Shown: positions 13,701 through 45,039, counted from the stretch's first letter. The stretch is 64,000 nucleotides of DNA from Turritopsis dohrnii (GCA_027922465.2 BQMF02000225.1:1-64000); one strand, 5' to 3'. The notes: a model not told the origin generated them from the letters alone. Numbers and translations: made by a program.

Positions 13701-16700
13701 GTCACACTAAAATTTTACAATAAAATTTCATTTCTGATTATTTTAAATCTTGTTGTTGTTTTATTTTTCTATATACACATTCCTATGGCAAACATATATA
13801 CAACAATTCATGAAAAAATCAGCTAAAATTGACCTTTTACAAAAAAAACCCAAACATTATCTGACAAATACTCACTGTTATGTGGTCATCTTGTCCTGGC
13901 CATAACACAACTTTTAGTAGAGATTCCATTAAGCCAGATGCAACCAGGGCCTCACAGCCAGACTCGTAACTGGCCAGATGGTAGAGAAATGAAAACAAGG
14001 AAGTCGCCAGTTGTTGTGGAAAAGGTTCATATGTTGAGTCTTAAAAAAAAAAACACAAAAAATTATTCAAAACAATAATTATGGGTGCTACTTCTCATTT
14101 GGTGAAGCAAACAAAAAAATTGGGCTAGATACCATTCCCTTATTCCCTCTTTAGCATTTGGAAACTTGCAAGGTATTATTATGCAAAATGTCTACTTTCA
14201 AAACGCTACGGAGTAACTTTAAATGAATCATAACAAGGACCTTTTAAACAAACTAACATAATTAATAATAAGTTATACAGATGAAGCACTATTTTGTTTT
14301 CAGGGAAAAAAAGCAATAGTAGAAGGAAAAGGAGTGCCATACCAGTCATATGTAGTATACATTGGCGAACAAGAGATGGCAGAAAACCGTGATACGACGT
14401 AGCGCCAGTAGCATCGATGATCGATTGTAATCGTGGATTTCTATCCAAATGGATTACTGCTGTTAATGTCTTCAAACAGGAGGCTTTAACCTCCTAAAAA
14501 AAAATAAAAACACATTTCACCCAAGATCATCCGGCTAAACTGTTAGAAAAAGAAATTAGTGAAGTAAGCACTCACAGAGAGTTTGTATGACGCGTCATTC
14601 ACTTTGAGAGTATTTACAATTTCTTCAATAAGAGCATCATACACAAGTGTGTTGACGTGTACTGTTGCATTAGAATATACTAAAACAAGGCGAAATAAAA
14701 GTTAGTTAAATGAAAAAAAAAAAAAAATTGCTCCAGCAGAAACAAACACTTTTAAAATCTTGAACATGCATGCATTTAACATATATCAGTCAGTTTATCT
14801 CTAGAAGGAGAAAGGAGAGTTGTAAACTTGATCCAAGTTGGCTGTCATAAGCAATTTTTAGAGGGGTTTGTTATGTTGGAACACAAAATGAACATTTTCT
14901 CTACTCTGTTAACTCACCTAAAATTGATAAGGCTTGCAAACGAGCTTGGACGAACTGCAAACGTTTCTCATGATTTACCATGGCATGTGCTAACCTTAGC
15001 CGATGATAAAACAGCATCTAAAAAGATATTGAGGCACATCAAGTTAAGTCAAAAGGGATCCAAAAAAAAATCCATACACACTCGCAATTGCTGTTCGAAA
15101 AAAACATTACCAGATAGAATTTTCAACTTAAGTTTTACTAGATAACTTGTTATGAATAACGGATGACATAGCTTGCAATAAAAAATAATGCATGAAAGCT
15201 TTCAACAGGCAAAAAATGCGATTTCTGAGCTGGAGATTTGTTGGTACCCAATAGAAGAAGATTCAAAATACATGTAGATTTGCAAAATGGGATTCAGAAA
15301 TTCATCAGGGGTGGCTAAGGGGGCTATATACCCCCCTCAATAATTTTGTTGGTTTTTACAGTTTTAGCCTTTCTAGTCCAATAAAATTCGTAAAAATTTT
15401 GGCCCTAATTAGTCAGCCCCCACTAAACAAAATTTTGCTCTGTGATCCCTGTTCATATCAGAATTATCAAAATTGGCAGATCAGCAACATGCGAGCTGTT
15501 GTTATGAATTGAATCAGGGTTTAAATTATCGTAAAAAATTTGCTCATTTTTGTTTTTCCATGGGAAGCCCTATAGGGTAAAGTTAAATCAAAGTTTTGGT
15601 TTATAGGCTGTCAATAAGTCACAAAAATGCCTTCACAGTAATTAAAACAACACAATTTAACACAGCAATTTGATGATTTTCAATAAAACTTTTTATAACT
15701 ATCGTTGATCCATTCAATATTTCCAGCGACAAAATAATTGCACCTGTTTATAAAATGAGACTGTAAGAAACTATTTCTTACTCAAGTTTTAAATAAGTCA
15801 TCATAAAGAAATAAATGACTGAATGTTACTATGAGGCAATTTATCAACATGATTAGAAGATCAATTATCTTTGGAATGAAAAGTTTATTTGATCGAGAAC
15901 TTTCGCGCAATTCGTTTTGATAGGAGAGAAAGAAAAATTATTTGAAAGATATGTTTTAATTCTATTAATAAAATTCAATTAGTTACAGATATCTTTTTTA
16001 TTTCTTTTTGCTTAATATACCTGTTAAAGGATCAGATTATGTGATAAACATTTCATAAAGATAATTAAAAACTTTTCAATTCTTCTTCTGTTGTAAAAGT
16101 AGCCAATGAAAAACAATATTTAAAATTGCACTGTTGCAGTTGAAATAACTGAATGTATCTGTAGAAAAGATTTATATTATAATCTGTAATGTATGTAATC
16201 TGGATATCATACTTCGCAATTTTTTGAAAATTTGAAATAATGACTTCGCAATTTTTGAGCTATTTTCAAAATCACTTGGCATTTTGCGAAGTGCGAAGAG
16301 TTAATTCGAACCCTGCCAATTTCAGACAACATTGTGAATTAGTAATTACCTGCACATTATCAGGAATTTTTTTGGTTTTCAAGACGTTCTCCATGATGAC
16401 ACCTGCATTCGATGCCATCTGGTGTACATTTTTCAAGTCTATGCAAAAGCGATTCGATGAAATCTGAAAGAACAAACATAAAGATTAGACAATATCTCCC
16501 TTACGAAACCAGGATTAATGTTGATAAACAACATTCACTTTAAATAATAAAAAAAGCACAAATAAAATAAGGACCTATTAATCACACAGCATTAAGGACC
16601 TATTAATCACACAGCATTATTAAAAGCTTTACCTTGTTGTTCTTGTCATTCTCATGAACTTGAGCATCTGTGAGGTAATATTCGAAGTAGACATCACCCG

Positions 16701-19700
16701 CACCTGCTGGAACATCCTGAAATGACAATACAATTTTCCTTCAAAATTGGCCACTCATGTTTCGGTGTGAGAATGTACGATGTTTCATGAAAATGCACTG
16801 AATAACAATACAAGTGCACCACATCTAAGATTTTTGTGACTAGATAAAAAATTTTATAGAAAGCTAACATACCTCTAAGCAGCATTGCTCCAGTGCACAG
16901 CCTGCCTCAGATCCTCCCCATGTCTACATAAATATAAACACATAACATCCAAAAGACAACCTTGCTTATATAGAAAGCGAAGTTTACAAAAAAATATGCC
17001 CTTAAAGAATCACCACTCCATGTTTTTTTGTTTGTTCTACTCAAGTGAAAATGCAAAATAACTATCTGTATCTTACTTGAGCCAGATCAACTAACTTGTC
17101 TTGCAGTAGTTTTTTCCTCTCACTTGGAAGTCGTGATAAGTAATTCGATCTTTTGCTGAACACATAAACCAGGTTCAAAACAGCTAAAATTATGTTTCCA
17201 TCGGCACAATCAAGTAAGCTGATCAAATGCTACAAAGCATACAGTAAAAAAGATGTTAGTCAAAAACCTTATCCATGCAAAGCATCAGTTGCCATAACAA
17301 CTCTTGATGAAATACTTTCAACCAATTTACCTCAATAGAATTGTATAAATGTCTTGCGTAAGAATGTTCTATCAGTAAGGCAGTGAACTTCAAAATCTGG
17401 AATATGAGACTTTGTTTTTTCGCCTGCAAAACGAAGTATCAAATCAATGAAAAGTATAGATCTAACAGTCGCGCCATTTAAACAAAGAATAAAAAAAATA
17501 AAAATTGAATATATATATCATTATCAAAGTTTCTTCGGTCCTGATTATTGGGTAAAATTTACATTGCTCCTGTACAAGATAACAGTGAATTTACATTCAT
17601 TTAACTCGGATTATTCTTTGGTAAACATCGTGTCATATAAACAAACAATAATATTCACCCCTTTTTCTTTACCAAACGTTTCTGTGAGTACATCGAACTG
17701 AAACACCCACTGTCTATCATCAACAGGTTTGGCAACTGTTGCCAAAATGGTATCGAACCGATCCAAAATATCAATCCAATGATACAGTTCACACTAGTAC
17801 AAAAAAAGACAACGGATGGAAAAACATGGTGCATTGGACAATCATGACTGCTATTGGGTGTTATAATTATCATGCTCAAAGGAAAGTTTGAGATTGAAAC
17901 CCAAACATCATTCTAATCAAGAACACTCGGGAATTTGTACTTTTTGAGGAACTTCAACCAAGTTAAGTTCCAAACTACCACATCAGAAAAGAAATTCTTG
18001 TATAATGGCTTACTAAAGTAAACCAGCCAGCCTTTTAACTTTCAAATCATATGAAAAATTTGGAGAAAGTTAATTGGGAACAAACCTTGCCAAAATACCA
18101 TACATTGATCTGTTTGAGCTGATTCAATAGGTCGTCATCATTACATGTTTTTAAGAAGTTGATGATTTTACTGCAGTCTTCAGGCTAAATGAATGGAGAA
18201 GATTGGAATGGAAAAGCCAAGCAAGTTTGCTGTTCTTCGAAATCTACTAGATAGATTAAAAAGATTATTCAGAGGACAGGCACCTTTCAATTTAGCATCT
18301 GATTTGGCCAGCAAAAACAAAAATTTTTCTTAATTTTAAGATATTTTCCAGTCATTATTTATTTAGTAGGCATGGCTAATACAGGCCTTGTCATAACACG
18401 TGCAAACACGTGCTCAAGTTCAATATTTCTTGCATCACCCGAGCGATGATTCACCCGAGCAATGATTTACTCGCCCAGCTTTGATAAACAACAATTTATC
18501 AAAAATTACGCCCAAAAAAACTTTTTTAATACTAAGAAAGTACTTCCTTTTCACACGGAGACTGCTGCACTGTATATGCAGTTGATGTAACTTCATTATA
18601 GCAATAATATTCTTTCCTTAAACAGTATGCTAAAGCTGTCTTATTAACCAGTTGAGGCGTGCGACTCAGTCTTGTCATTATGAGGCCCGTGATCCGCGCT
18701 AGCGCTCGCTATAACGCGCCTTGAGTTATTTAGTTAAGGCATGATTTTAATCGCACCTGTAGATACTGTTTAAAAACATGCGGAACGTTGGTGCTCAATT
18801 GACAACAAATCACTGAGATATATTAAGTGATTTTTCGTTGTTGCTAGGGAAAACAACCACCGTGCTAAGGTGATTTTGTTCTTTGTTCACCTAATGAAAG
18901 AATGTGAAAACATAAGTGGTATATACCAGTAGGACTCATTTTCGTGTTATTCAATGAAATTAAAAAGCATCTTAGTTTCCAGCTCCCTTTAAAATATGAT
19001 TTATCTTGACTAACGATTGCAGACACGATGTTCCCCAGTGAAGATGTTTCTGATTGGTCAATATTTCCGTACTCGTCAGCGAATTTCGCCGGAATAGACT
19101 TTCTCGATATGAAGAAGTGAAGAAAATTTGAGTGCCGCTTTATGTGGACACCGTCTTGCAAACAGTTGCTACGTTGAGTCAAAATAGAGCGGGTGTCACT
19201 AAACTAAGAAAACGCTATCCCCAAAAAATCTCTGGATACGTCACTGACATCAGACTAACACCTCTAACCTAAATTATAGGTGGCATAAGTATCAATTCAG
19301 AGATGGAATTTTTGGGGAGATTTAAGAAATTTCAATGAGGCAAACACCTTCATAAGAGACTCATGGAGAATAGAAACCCTAGCCTTGCAAACATGGCATA
19401 AAGACATGTAGCTATCAAGAGCACCACATATTTTCGAAAGTTCCTTTTTAAATCATACTTAAGAAGATCTGCTAGTGTAAATAGGCTTGCAGATTCTAAA
19501 TACATCTTCATTATACTCATTACATTGGATACTTTCATGTAACTGTGACGTCACAGTGAATGTTAAAAAACTTTTCTTTAGAGCAAAATCAGTTTTTTTT
19601 AAATGGATTTATATTAACAAAGCTTATTCAGACACAACTATTGAACAATGTAAGCCAAAGTTATATTTTTGACATTAGAATTAATTCTTATGTATAACAA

Positions 19701-22700
19701 GGTAATTCAAAACAGACAACACAACTTTTTTTTATCTATTTTCATATAATACATATAATAATGAAATAAAAATTCCATTGAAGGGAATAAATTGTTTTTA
19801 TATGATACCTCAGCCCTCGTAATTCGGTTCTCTTGGCTTCGGCAAAATTTTTGCCGAAGCGAAGCTGGAATATCGTATTTTGCTTCGGCAACGCTTCGGC
19901 AAATTCATTCCCGCTATTTAAATCACTCTTATCTTTTAGCTTTGCCCCTTACCTAATAAATATAGCTGAAAAACCACCAAAATAGACAGACTTGAAGGTC
20001 TTCATGCGAAGAAACTTTTGTGACCTGGGAAGTTCGCGAATCTTTGAAGTATTAAACTTAAAAAATATTATATTTTTCTTAACAGATTCCGCGAAAGTAT
20101 CTCGGAATAAAGTTATTTCAATTCAATGACAACTTGTCAATTGATTTTTGCCTCATAATAATGACCATCGCGAATAAATGGATTTGTATAGTCATTTAGG
20201 GGAAAAATGTCGCATGTGATGTTTCAGGGGAAAAAAGCTGCACTTAATTTTATTTGTTTTTTGTAATGAAATACATGAAAAACTAATTAGATATGCTTTA
20301 TCATCTATTTAACAACTATTTTATTCAATTAATATTTAAAATATTTGCTCCGATTTTTCATATTTCATACTTCAAAATTCACCATCAAATTGTTTGCAAT
20401 ATCAACTTCATATAGACTCAACTTCCTTTTGCCACTACAACCGCGTGGTACGGTAAATCAATAGAAGCCGTGCTTCACGTAGCTATCAACACCATCTTGA
20501 ATTCATCCAATAAATATTGCATCATAATCGTTATGCCGTATTACCGAAATTCATGCGACTTTTTTCCCCTCTCAAAAATTAGACTATGGGGGAAAAAAGC
20601 CGCAAAGTTTTCTCACGTTAAATATGAGAGGACGTTCCCACAGTTGCTGATACAAAGGAAAGAAAAAAGACAATTATAATCAGAATACAAGATGCTTTGC
20701 TTATGAAGAATTTCTGTGGTGTGGAAACGGGCCTCTATGGTGTGGAAACCGGCCTTTATGTAGTTTTACAAGATATTTTACCTACGAAGTATTTATGTGG
20801 TGTGGAAAATGGCCTTTATCGTTCTCATGGACCGTAGTTTTCAAAAATTAATATAAATAAAAATGGCGTCTTAGAAAAGACGTAAGAAACAATGCGCGGT
20901 TTTTTTTCCCTTTACTGCGGATTTTTTCCCCGATCTTCAGGATAAAAAAACCGCACAATCATTCTTACTTTTCTACAAAATAGATGCATGAATATGTTAA
21001 AAAGATATACCAGTGTTTTGTTGTAACATATGTCTTTCACATTAACATGGTTAGAATTGTTTGACTGTAAACATAATGCAAATCAATAAAAAGTTTTAAA
21101 AAATGCGGCTTTTTTCCCCCAATCGACTATATAGTCCTGAATAATTGTGGGTAAGGTGAAGAAAAAAACAAATATCTTGCATCTTGTAAATTTCATAACT
21201 TTGTTTACAAAAAAGTGATACACTATCATAAAACCTAGAAAAAATATCGTAAAGTTACTTAGGGTTTTCAATATGGATAGGAAACCCGTCTTCTCAATAT
21301 GTAGAGAGCTGGAAACTAATTTGCTTTTTAATTTCATTGAGTAACACGAAAATGAGTCCTGCTGGTACCACTTATGTTTTCATATTCTTTCGTTAGGTGA
21401 AGAAATGAATTCGTAGAACGAAGGAAATTTCAAAATTCCCTTAGCAACGGTGGTCGTTTTCCCTAGCAACAGAAAATTGGCAAGTAATTACTTAATATAC
21501 CTAAGTTATCCTTCGTTGTCAATTGAGCACGAACACTAATGTAATAAGTTGAGCATGTTTTTCTACGTATCTTTTTCATTATTATAATTAGCATGAATTC
21601 TGAAATTTATACTCTTCTTCGAATATCGTAGAAACAAACTAAAAAAATGTTCTTATGAAAACCACGTGACGCAAGGAAGTTTCGTAACAACGAGTGCAGA
21701 ACAAAGAGGAACTTCCTAAATAGTACTAGTTGTAACACGCACATTCTGTAAATGAAATTTTAAATTCATCGAAAAAGGTTCATAGTATTTGTAAACAAAG
21801 TCTATAAATTGTTTTATGAAAAAAATTGATCTCAATCATTTCAAAACAAAGTGATCACGTGAAAATTAATTATAGACGAAGACGACGACGAAACCCTATT
21901 CAAATAGCCAGGTGGGTAAAGCCGCTGACTAATGAAAAAGCAGGCTGTAAGCGAAAAAATTTGTGATCGAGCGCAGAAACATAAAAATAAATATGGTGTC
22001 GAAGCTTGCAAAAAAGTTAAGAAAATGCATTTTTAAAAGGGAAAATAGGTTTGTTGTGAGAGAATTTGGCTTCGGCAATTATTTTGCTGAAGTGAAGGTG
22101 TAAAAAGAGGCTTTTGCTTCGGCAAATGCTTCGGCAATTGCCGACTGCCGAAGTGAATTACGAGAGCTGTACCTTGCTCTCTTTTGGGTTCTATTTTTAA
22201 AATCTATTATGAGAACCAGGTATATATTAGATTTTATTTTGATACTCTCAGTGAGGATATCACCTGCAAAGTTTCCATTAATAATAAAGTTTTCAATTTC
22301 CAAATGTAAAAAAACGTTGTTGTTTTTTAAACACATCATTTATGTTCATTCATCTATCCTGTCTGCATTTGTTCAAAATAAATATGCAAAGATTGTAATT
22401 TAAGAGCATATTATGAAGGCACTAGTAACCCGGGTAAAAATTTTTGCCGAGTTTAACTTTGAAAAGGATGTGTCAAATATGAGTGCAAAAAGCTGATCAA
22501 AAAAATGTATCCATGGGGTTGTTCGCTAGTTTGATGTTGTGATCACAAATTCATTCTTCAAATCGGATCAAAGTTTGGAGAAGATCAACAAAAAGTAATA
22601 CTTCTAAACCACGACATGCCGAATTTCGTGCGTGTGTTTATGAATGGTCTTGTTATTTTAAGACCATTCATAAGCTGGAAATGCAAACTAAGATGCTTTT

Positions 22701-23997
22701 TAATTTCATTACATAACACCAAAACGAGTTCTGCTGGTACCACTTATGTTTTCATATTCTTTTCATTGGTTAACAATTAAATTCGTCTAAGGAAGGAAAT
22801 TTCAAAATTACCTTAGCAACAGTGGCCCTTCTCCATAGCAACAGCAAATTATCACTTAATATACTTAAGTTATTCTTCATTGTCAATTGAGTACGAAACT
22901 AATACATAATAAGTTGAGCATGTATTTAAGAGTTTCTATGTGCGCAATTGAAAGTGTGTCTTAACGAAGAATATGACCACAATTAAGAAGATTTTTACCG
23001 TAAACAAAACACACACTTGCGCTATTATATATAGACTAGTAACTCAGGTAAACGTTTTTACCGAGTTAAACTTCGAAAAGGATGTGTCAAATTTGTATTT
23101 TCCCGTGTGCGAACCCTGTAACGAAAATTTCAATTTGGGAATTGGAAACGGAAAATGTACCTATGTTGTGGAGCTCAAAAAACTGATAAAAAATATAAAA
23201 GTATATATGGGATCGTTTCACTCTCTAAAATAACTACAATTATTATAATAAGATAATTCTTGAATATGTCAAAACTGGGTTCTCTAATACTTTTGCTTCT
23301 GCCGAAAGATATTGTGATTGAGACATCAAGAAAAACACATTAAGCAGTTAGCTTTATCTGCCAGTTGTTTATTTGCATTCAGATATTTAGAAAGTTTGAG
23401 GAAAGTACCTAGGAAAATCAAACTAGTGTGTGAAATTGTTTCCTATTGTTTCCTGAATATTCTTCATATTTTGAATATCTTTTGCAAAAACCACAAAGAA
23501 ATGTATATACACAAACAGGTTTCAAAACTTTTTAACATATACTTGTATCTGTGTTTTCTTTTCATTGTCTTCACATCAAACTTATGCCTCTAATCTATGC
23601 TTTTATCTGTCAGATTGTGTGAAATCTGTCACTCTGTCAAATGAAAAAATATCTGTGACAGAAAATGGATTATCCTGACGACTCTAAGAAATCCCTAGTT
23701 AGACTCAAAGAACCATTACAGTGCTAAGATCAGACCAACAATCAATTCAGACTAAAACCCTTCCCTACATCCGGTGACTTTCATTTCATCTGTATATATA
23801 TACATTTGTGTGAATCAACACTTTTATCTACTTATAAATTCACATATCTAACTACTTTGATGAATCTGCGATGTAATATATTTTTTGAACATGGTTCTTG
23901 AATCTTTATATCAAGGAAAACATGAAGATAATCAAACATTATAAAAACTAACCACTTCGGAAGTTCCCTTTTTGACCTTGGAACGATCGATCTTCAT
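245..23997 (-). CDS. HUWE1: HUWE1-type HECT E3 ubiquitin ligase, N-terminal ~2,020 codons (partial; gene continues past the left edge)
   Basis: Giant E3 ligase; the catalytic HECT domain lies beyond position 1. Translated exons align in order with animal HUWE1 from residue 1 to about 2,050: short N-terminus, DUF908/DUF913 helical repeats, UBA, UIM, WWE. Exons inferred from reading frame plus GT-AG sites (high to low): 23953-23997, 18086-18184, 17659-17793, 17331-17423, 17077-17229, 16873-16923, 16633-16716, 16350-16463, 14918-15017, 14576-14679, 14343-14493, 13876-14039, 13312-13413, 12862-13066, 12556-12768, 11752-11858, 11139-11316, 10944-11035, 10541-10755, 10162-10219, 9905-10081, 9543-9785, 9051-9264, 7666-7951, 7450-7572, 6700-6761, 6217-6374, 5833-6093, 5283-5417, 4582-4662, 4377-4514, 4087-4215, 3853-4007, 3613-3688, 3403-3517, 3073-3124, 2638-2850, 1951-2014, 1005-1756, 245-420. 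Splice phases agree throughout except in exons 3403-3517 and 2638-2850, each one base short. Identity is secure; the 4087-4514 structure and the 245 boundary are the least certain. Confidence 0.95.
2638..3517 (-). other. HUWE1: HUWE1 WWE-domain exons, frame broken twice
   Basis: Exon 3403-3517 starts the WWE fold ([15 protein letters not shown]), exon 3073-3124 continues it ([17 protein letters not shown]), and exon 2638-2850 follows (NEDTGNRRP, then IMLNVMQ in another frame). Upstream phase is 0 and the next exon needs a CG carry-over, so 3403-3517 should be 116 nt but is 115; the frame changes near 3455 between NYS and NNTSID. Exon 2638-2850 starts in phase 0 and must end with one extra base, but is 213 nt; the frame changes near 2824. 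Read literally, the transcript terminates within the WWE region. Consensus error is the simplest explanation. Confidence 0.82.
4870..5047 (+). mobile_element. 3' end fragment of a non-LTR retrotransposon
   Basis: AT-rich stretch with a paired GGTGGCCCTCACC / GTGAGGGTCTCC segment, then TTTACTGGC and an (AAAT)n tail at 5029-5045. This layout (3' UTR plus short simple-repeat tail) is typical of 5'-truncated LINE copies. No coding part is visible. It lies in a HUWE1 intron, opposite to the gene's direction. Confidence 0.55.
5137..5186. repeat. Exact 50-bp repeat, copy 1 (HUWE1 intron after the UBA exon)
   Basis: This block is identical over 50 bases, in the same orientation, to 8960-9009. It runs from ATTAACACACTCTTATTTC to ATTAATGCGTT. 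It lies about 100 bases past the donor of exon 5283-5417 in the direction of transcription. No longer flanking similarity is obvious. Confidence 0.9.
7341..7416 (+). repeat. Short ~90-bp repeat family copy (HUWE1 intron)
   Basis: CACTACAAAGGAGTGCATTT, CTATAGAAAAATATACAC, AATTTCAATG, ending TCATCGTCGTAGATG. Same order of blocks as copies at 9397, 42413, 52930 and (inverted) 53600. Confidence 0.7.
8960..9009. repeat. Exact 50-bp repeat, copy 2 (HUWE1 intron after exon 9051-9264)
   Basis: Second copy of the block at 5137-5186, same orientation, about 41 bases beyond the donor of exon 9051-9264. The flanks differ after TGCGTT. Confidence 0.9.
9397..9476 (+). repeat. Short ~90-bp repeat family copy (HUWE1 intron)
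   Basis: GTCACTGCAAAGGAGTACAT, CATAGAAACAAACATACATG, then ATGCTCTTCATTGTAGTC. The start and the reverse complement of the end share CACTGCRRxGRAG, so the unit is a small inverted-repeat element. Confidence 0.72.
11921..12161. repeat. Pair of 48-bp direct repeats in a HUWE1 intron
   Basis: 11921-11968 and 12114-12161 are near-identical, each ending ATTAAAACATTGGCAAGAC. A short tandem of AATGACAARG units follows at about 12195-12226. This is probably a local duplication or the remains of a small element. Confidence 0.75.
15306..15451. mobile_element. 146-bp MITE with 5-bp target duplication TTCAT
   Basis: Begins CAGGGGTGGC and ends, reverse-complemented, CAGGGATCAC. TTCAT occurs directly on both sides (15301-15305 and 15452-15456). 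The inside is GC-rich near the ends (GGGGGCT, CAGCCCCCAC). The 5-bp duplication and CAGG ends match the larger elements at 19811, 33642 and 33840. Confidence 0.72.
16569..16618. repeat. 25-bp perfect tandem duplication
   Basis: The unit starting AAGGACCTATTAATCACACA occurs twice in a row (16569-16593, 16594-16618) just upstream of HUWE1 exon 16350-16463 in transcription order. It is a recent slippage or duplication with no sign of function. Confidence 0.9.
18382..18720. repeat. Single hAT-like end and palindromic repeat DNA in HUWE1 intron 1
   Basis: CAGGCCTTGTCA at 18382 is identical to the first 12 bases of the element at 33840, but I found no matching right end. The following sequence has self-complementary stretches (CACGTGCAAACACGTG; ACCCGAGCGATGATTCACCCGAGC) and a GCGTGCGACT block, in the style of the 33.6-35.6 kb elements. 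It is probably a decayed copy. Confidence 0.5.
18771..18982 (-). repeat. ~250-bp dispersed repeat, copy 1 (inverted)
   Basis: Read on the minus strand this contains GAGTCCTACTGGTATATACC, TTAATTTCATTGAAT and TAGCAACAACG, matching the copies at 21307-21563 and 22675-22927 with gaps. Three copies lie within 4.2 kb of HUWE1 intron 1, one of them inside the element at 19811-22169. Confidence 0.75.
20189..21129. mobile_element. 941-bp TA-duplication element nested in the 19811-22169 transposon
   Basis: Inverted ends of about 29 bases, 24 matching: TAGTCATTTAGGGG on the left and TAGTCGATTGGGGG on the right (reverse complement), each followed by A-rich sequence and CGCAT. A TA dinucleotide lies outside each end (20187-20188, 21130-21131). 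GGGGGAAAAAAGCCGCA-type motifs recur internally (20587, 20905-20950), and GTGGAAA(N)nGGCCT(C/T)TATG occurs three times at 20717-20820. Tc1/mariner-like by target site only; no transposase is seen. Confidence 0.68.
21307..21563 (+). repeat. ~250-bp dispersed repeat, copy 2
   Basis: Contains GAGTCCTGCTGGTACCACTT, CCTTAGCAACGGTGG, CTTAATATACCTAAGTTA and GTCAATTGAGCACGAAC. It aligns almost end to end with 22675-22927 and, inverted, with 18771-18982. It sits inside the 19811-22169 element. Confidence 0.8.
22675..22927 (+). repeat. ~250-bp dispersed repeat, copy 3
   Basis: Same order of blocks as copy 2 (GAGTTCTGCTGGTACCACTT, CCTTAGCAACAGTGG, CTTAATATACTTAAGTTA). Flanked by a second direct repeat, CTAGTAAC..GGTAAA...GAAAAGGATGTGTCAAAT, at 22421-22482 and 23035-23095. 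Confidence 0.8.
23953..23997 (-). CDS. HUWE1: HUWE1 first coding exon (start codon)
   Basis: Fifteen codons beginning [11 protein letters not shown], closely matching the MKVDRTKLKK start of vertebrate HUWE1. The exon ends with GTG before a GT donor and joins in phase 0 to exon 18086-18184, which starts PEDC and continues with the conserved CND...WYFGK region. It is too short to stand out as an open frame. Placing it here makes intron 1 about 5.8 kb and fills that intron with the repeats annotated at 18.4-23.2 kb. Confidence 0.88.
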
Positions 23998-25325
23998 TCC
24001 GCCCAAAAAGCGCAACAAAATAGTAGACAAAAACGATCTTTAAGTCTTTAATCTGAGCACATGATGAATGATATTCAAAATATATTCTAAGTATTCCCTT
24101 GATCTGAAATACTTCACCAACGCTGGAGAGATGCCAAATAGTAGTTTGTGCTGTGAAAAGTATAGTTCATGCGATGACTTCTGGAACTGTGCTTCGAGTA
24201 CTTAATACCGGGCCCTTTATGATCACCGGCGAGTTACAAAATTGCCGGGGGTAGAAGAATGTCTGCTATATCCAGATGAAATTATCTGCCGCGCTTTCAA
24301 CAAAAAGCACACAAAATTAGTGGTGGTTGCTCAAAGAAAATCTAGGTGGTGGATATCTTAATTTGCGGTCTTCTGCGCTACGCAATAGTATTCAATGGAC
24401 ATATCATTTTAACTGACTTTAAGCGAAAATTGATGATAGTGCTATATTAACGAGCCAATCAATATATTTCTTTTGTTATTTAAAGTTTCATCAGCATTTG
24501 TTTTCTTGATAACTTCTCCAACTCGTTTCGTTTAATTAGTTCTATATACGCACTGAGTACTGTGCATAGTCTCTTTCTACGCCATCTTTTGCAGACCTCC
24601 CTTTGGGACACATGACTCTCTGATAGTTGCTGACTGTCGTCCTATCTACCGTTGAAAACGGCGGGAATGTTACACGAATTATCTTGTTAGATGAGCTCAA
24701 CTTTTCGAATTAATGATATTAATTCATATATATAAAAAAAGTAAACAGTGGTTTCAGGAGGCATTTCCGAAAAAAATGAGCAGTTTCCAACTCAATACGT
24801 ACGCGCGATTTTGGCTTGCAAAATGTATATACATCGATAATGATGGATATGATATAATTTCAGATTTTTCTATATGTTTTAAACAAAATTTTGAACCCGA
24901 TAGCATACTGCTTTCCTTTTTATCTATTATTCTACGAGTTCATTGGGAAAAAATAACAACAACATGATTTGTCTTGTCGTCAAATCAAACTGGTGTTTTA
25001 TTAATAAATCAATATTTTAAACAGCGGCACTTTTAACGCTTCCGGATGCAAGAAGAGACATAAAGAAAAACCATAGTGACCATGGAAAAACAGTTTGTTG
25101 AAAATATTTACGCAGAACACAAAATCATCGCAATGTCCAAGCTACTTCGCGCTCATATCTTTTGTTTTAACCGTGGTCAGCCACTTTAAAGTATTTTTAC
25201 ATCATACTTTTCGTCTTTTACATATGTAAATGTGAACGATTTCGTTAATCGCGCGGGAAAGTGATCTTCACGAGAAACCTAAAGTTTACATACAAAATCG
25301 AGTGACGATAAAAACTCTCAACACA
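23998..25325. promoter_or_regulatory. Divergent HUWE1/MCM2 intergenic region with E2F-like sites
   Basis: HUWE1 starts leftward at 23997 and the proposed MCM2 start lies at 25326, so both promoters should be here. GCGCGGGAAA at 25251-25260 is a consensus E2F site on the reverse strand, about 66 bases before the proposed MCM2 ATG. GGCGGGAAT at 24660-24668 is a near match. E2F sites near the start are characteristic of animal MCM genes. No TATA box or open frame of note is apparent. Confidence 0.6.

Positions 25326-45039
<19,714 letters not shown>

Larger units (their letters stand above)
9905..18184 (-). other. HUWE1: HUWE1 exons 2-21: DUF908 and DUF913 armadillo-like region
   Basis: These exons encode the N-terminal helical-repeat scaffold. 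Recognisable family stretches include [18 protein letters not shown] (17077-17229), [16 protein letters not shown] (14918-15017), [14 protein letters not shown] (14343-14493), [20 protein letters not shown] (13312-13413), [20 protein letters not shown] (12556-12768), [16 protein letters not shown] (11139-11316) and [16 protein letters not shown] (10944-11035). An acidic low-complexity stretch (DDDEEE) sits in exon 10541-10755, as in other family members. In human HUWE1 this N-terminal part forms a solenoid involved in substrate binding; that role is carried over from the family. Confidence 0.9.
19811..22169. mobile_element. 2.36-kb DNA transposon, hAT-like ends, perfect 5-bp target duplication
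   Basis: The left end CAGCCCTCGTAATTC pairs with the right end (reverse complement CAGCTCTCGTAATTC), 14 of 15 matching. TACCT flanks it exactly at 19806-19810 and 22170-22174. GCTTCGGCAAA/TTGCCGAAGC repeats lie just inside both ends (19835-19905, 22064-22152), a typical subterminal repeat arrangement. No transposase frame remains. It carries a nested TA-type element (20189-21129) and a copy of the ~250-bp repeat. It lies in HUWE1 intron 1. Confidence 0.82.
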
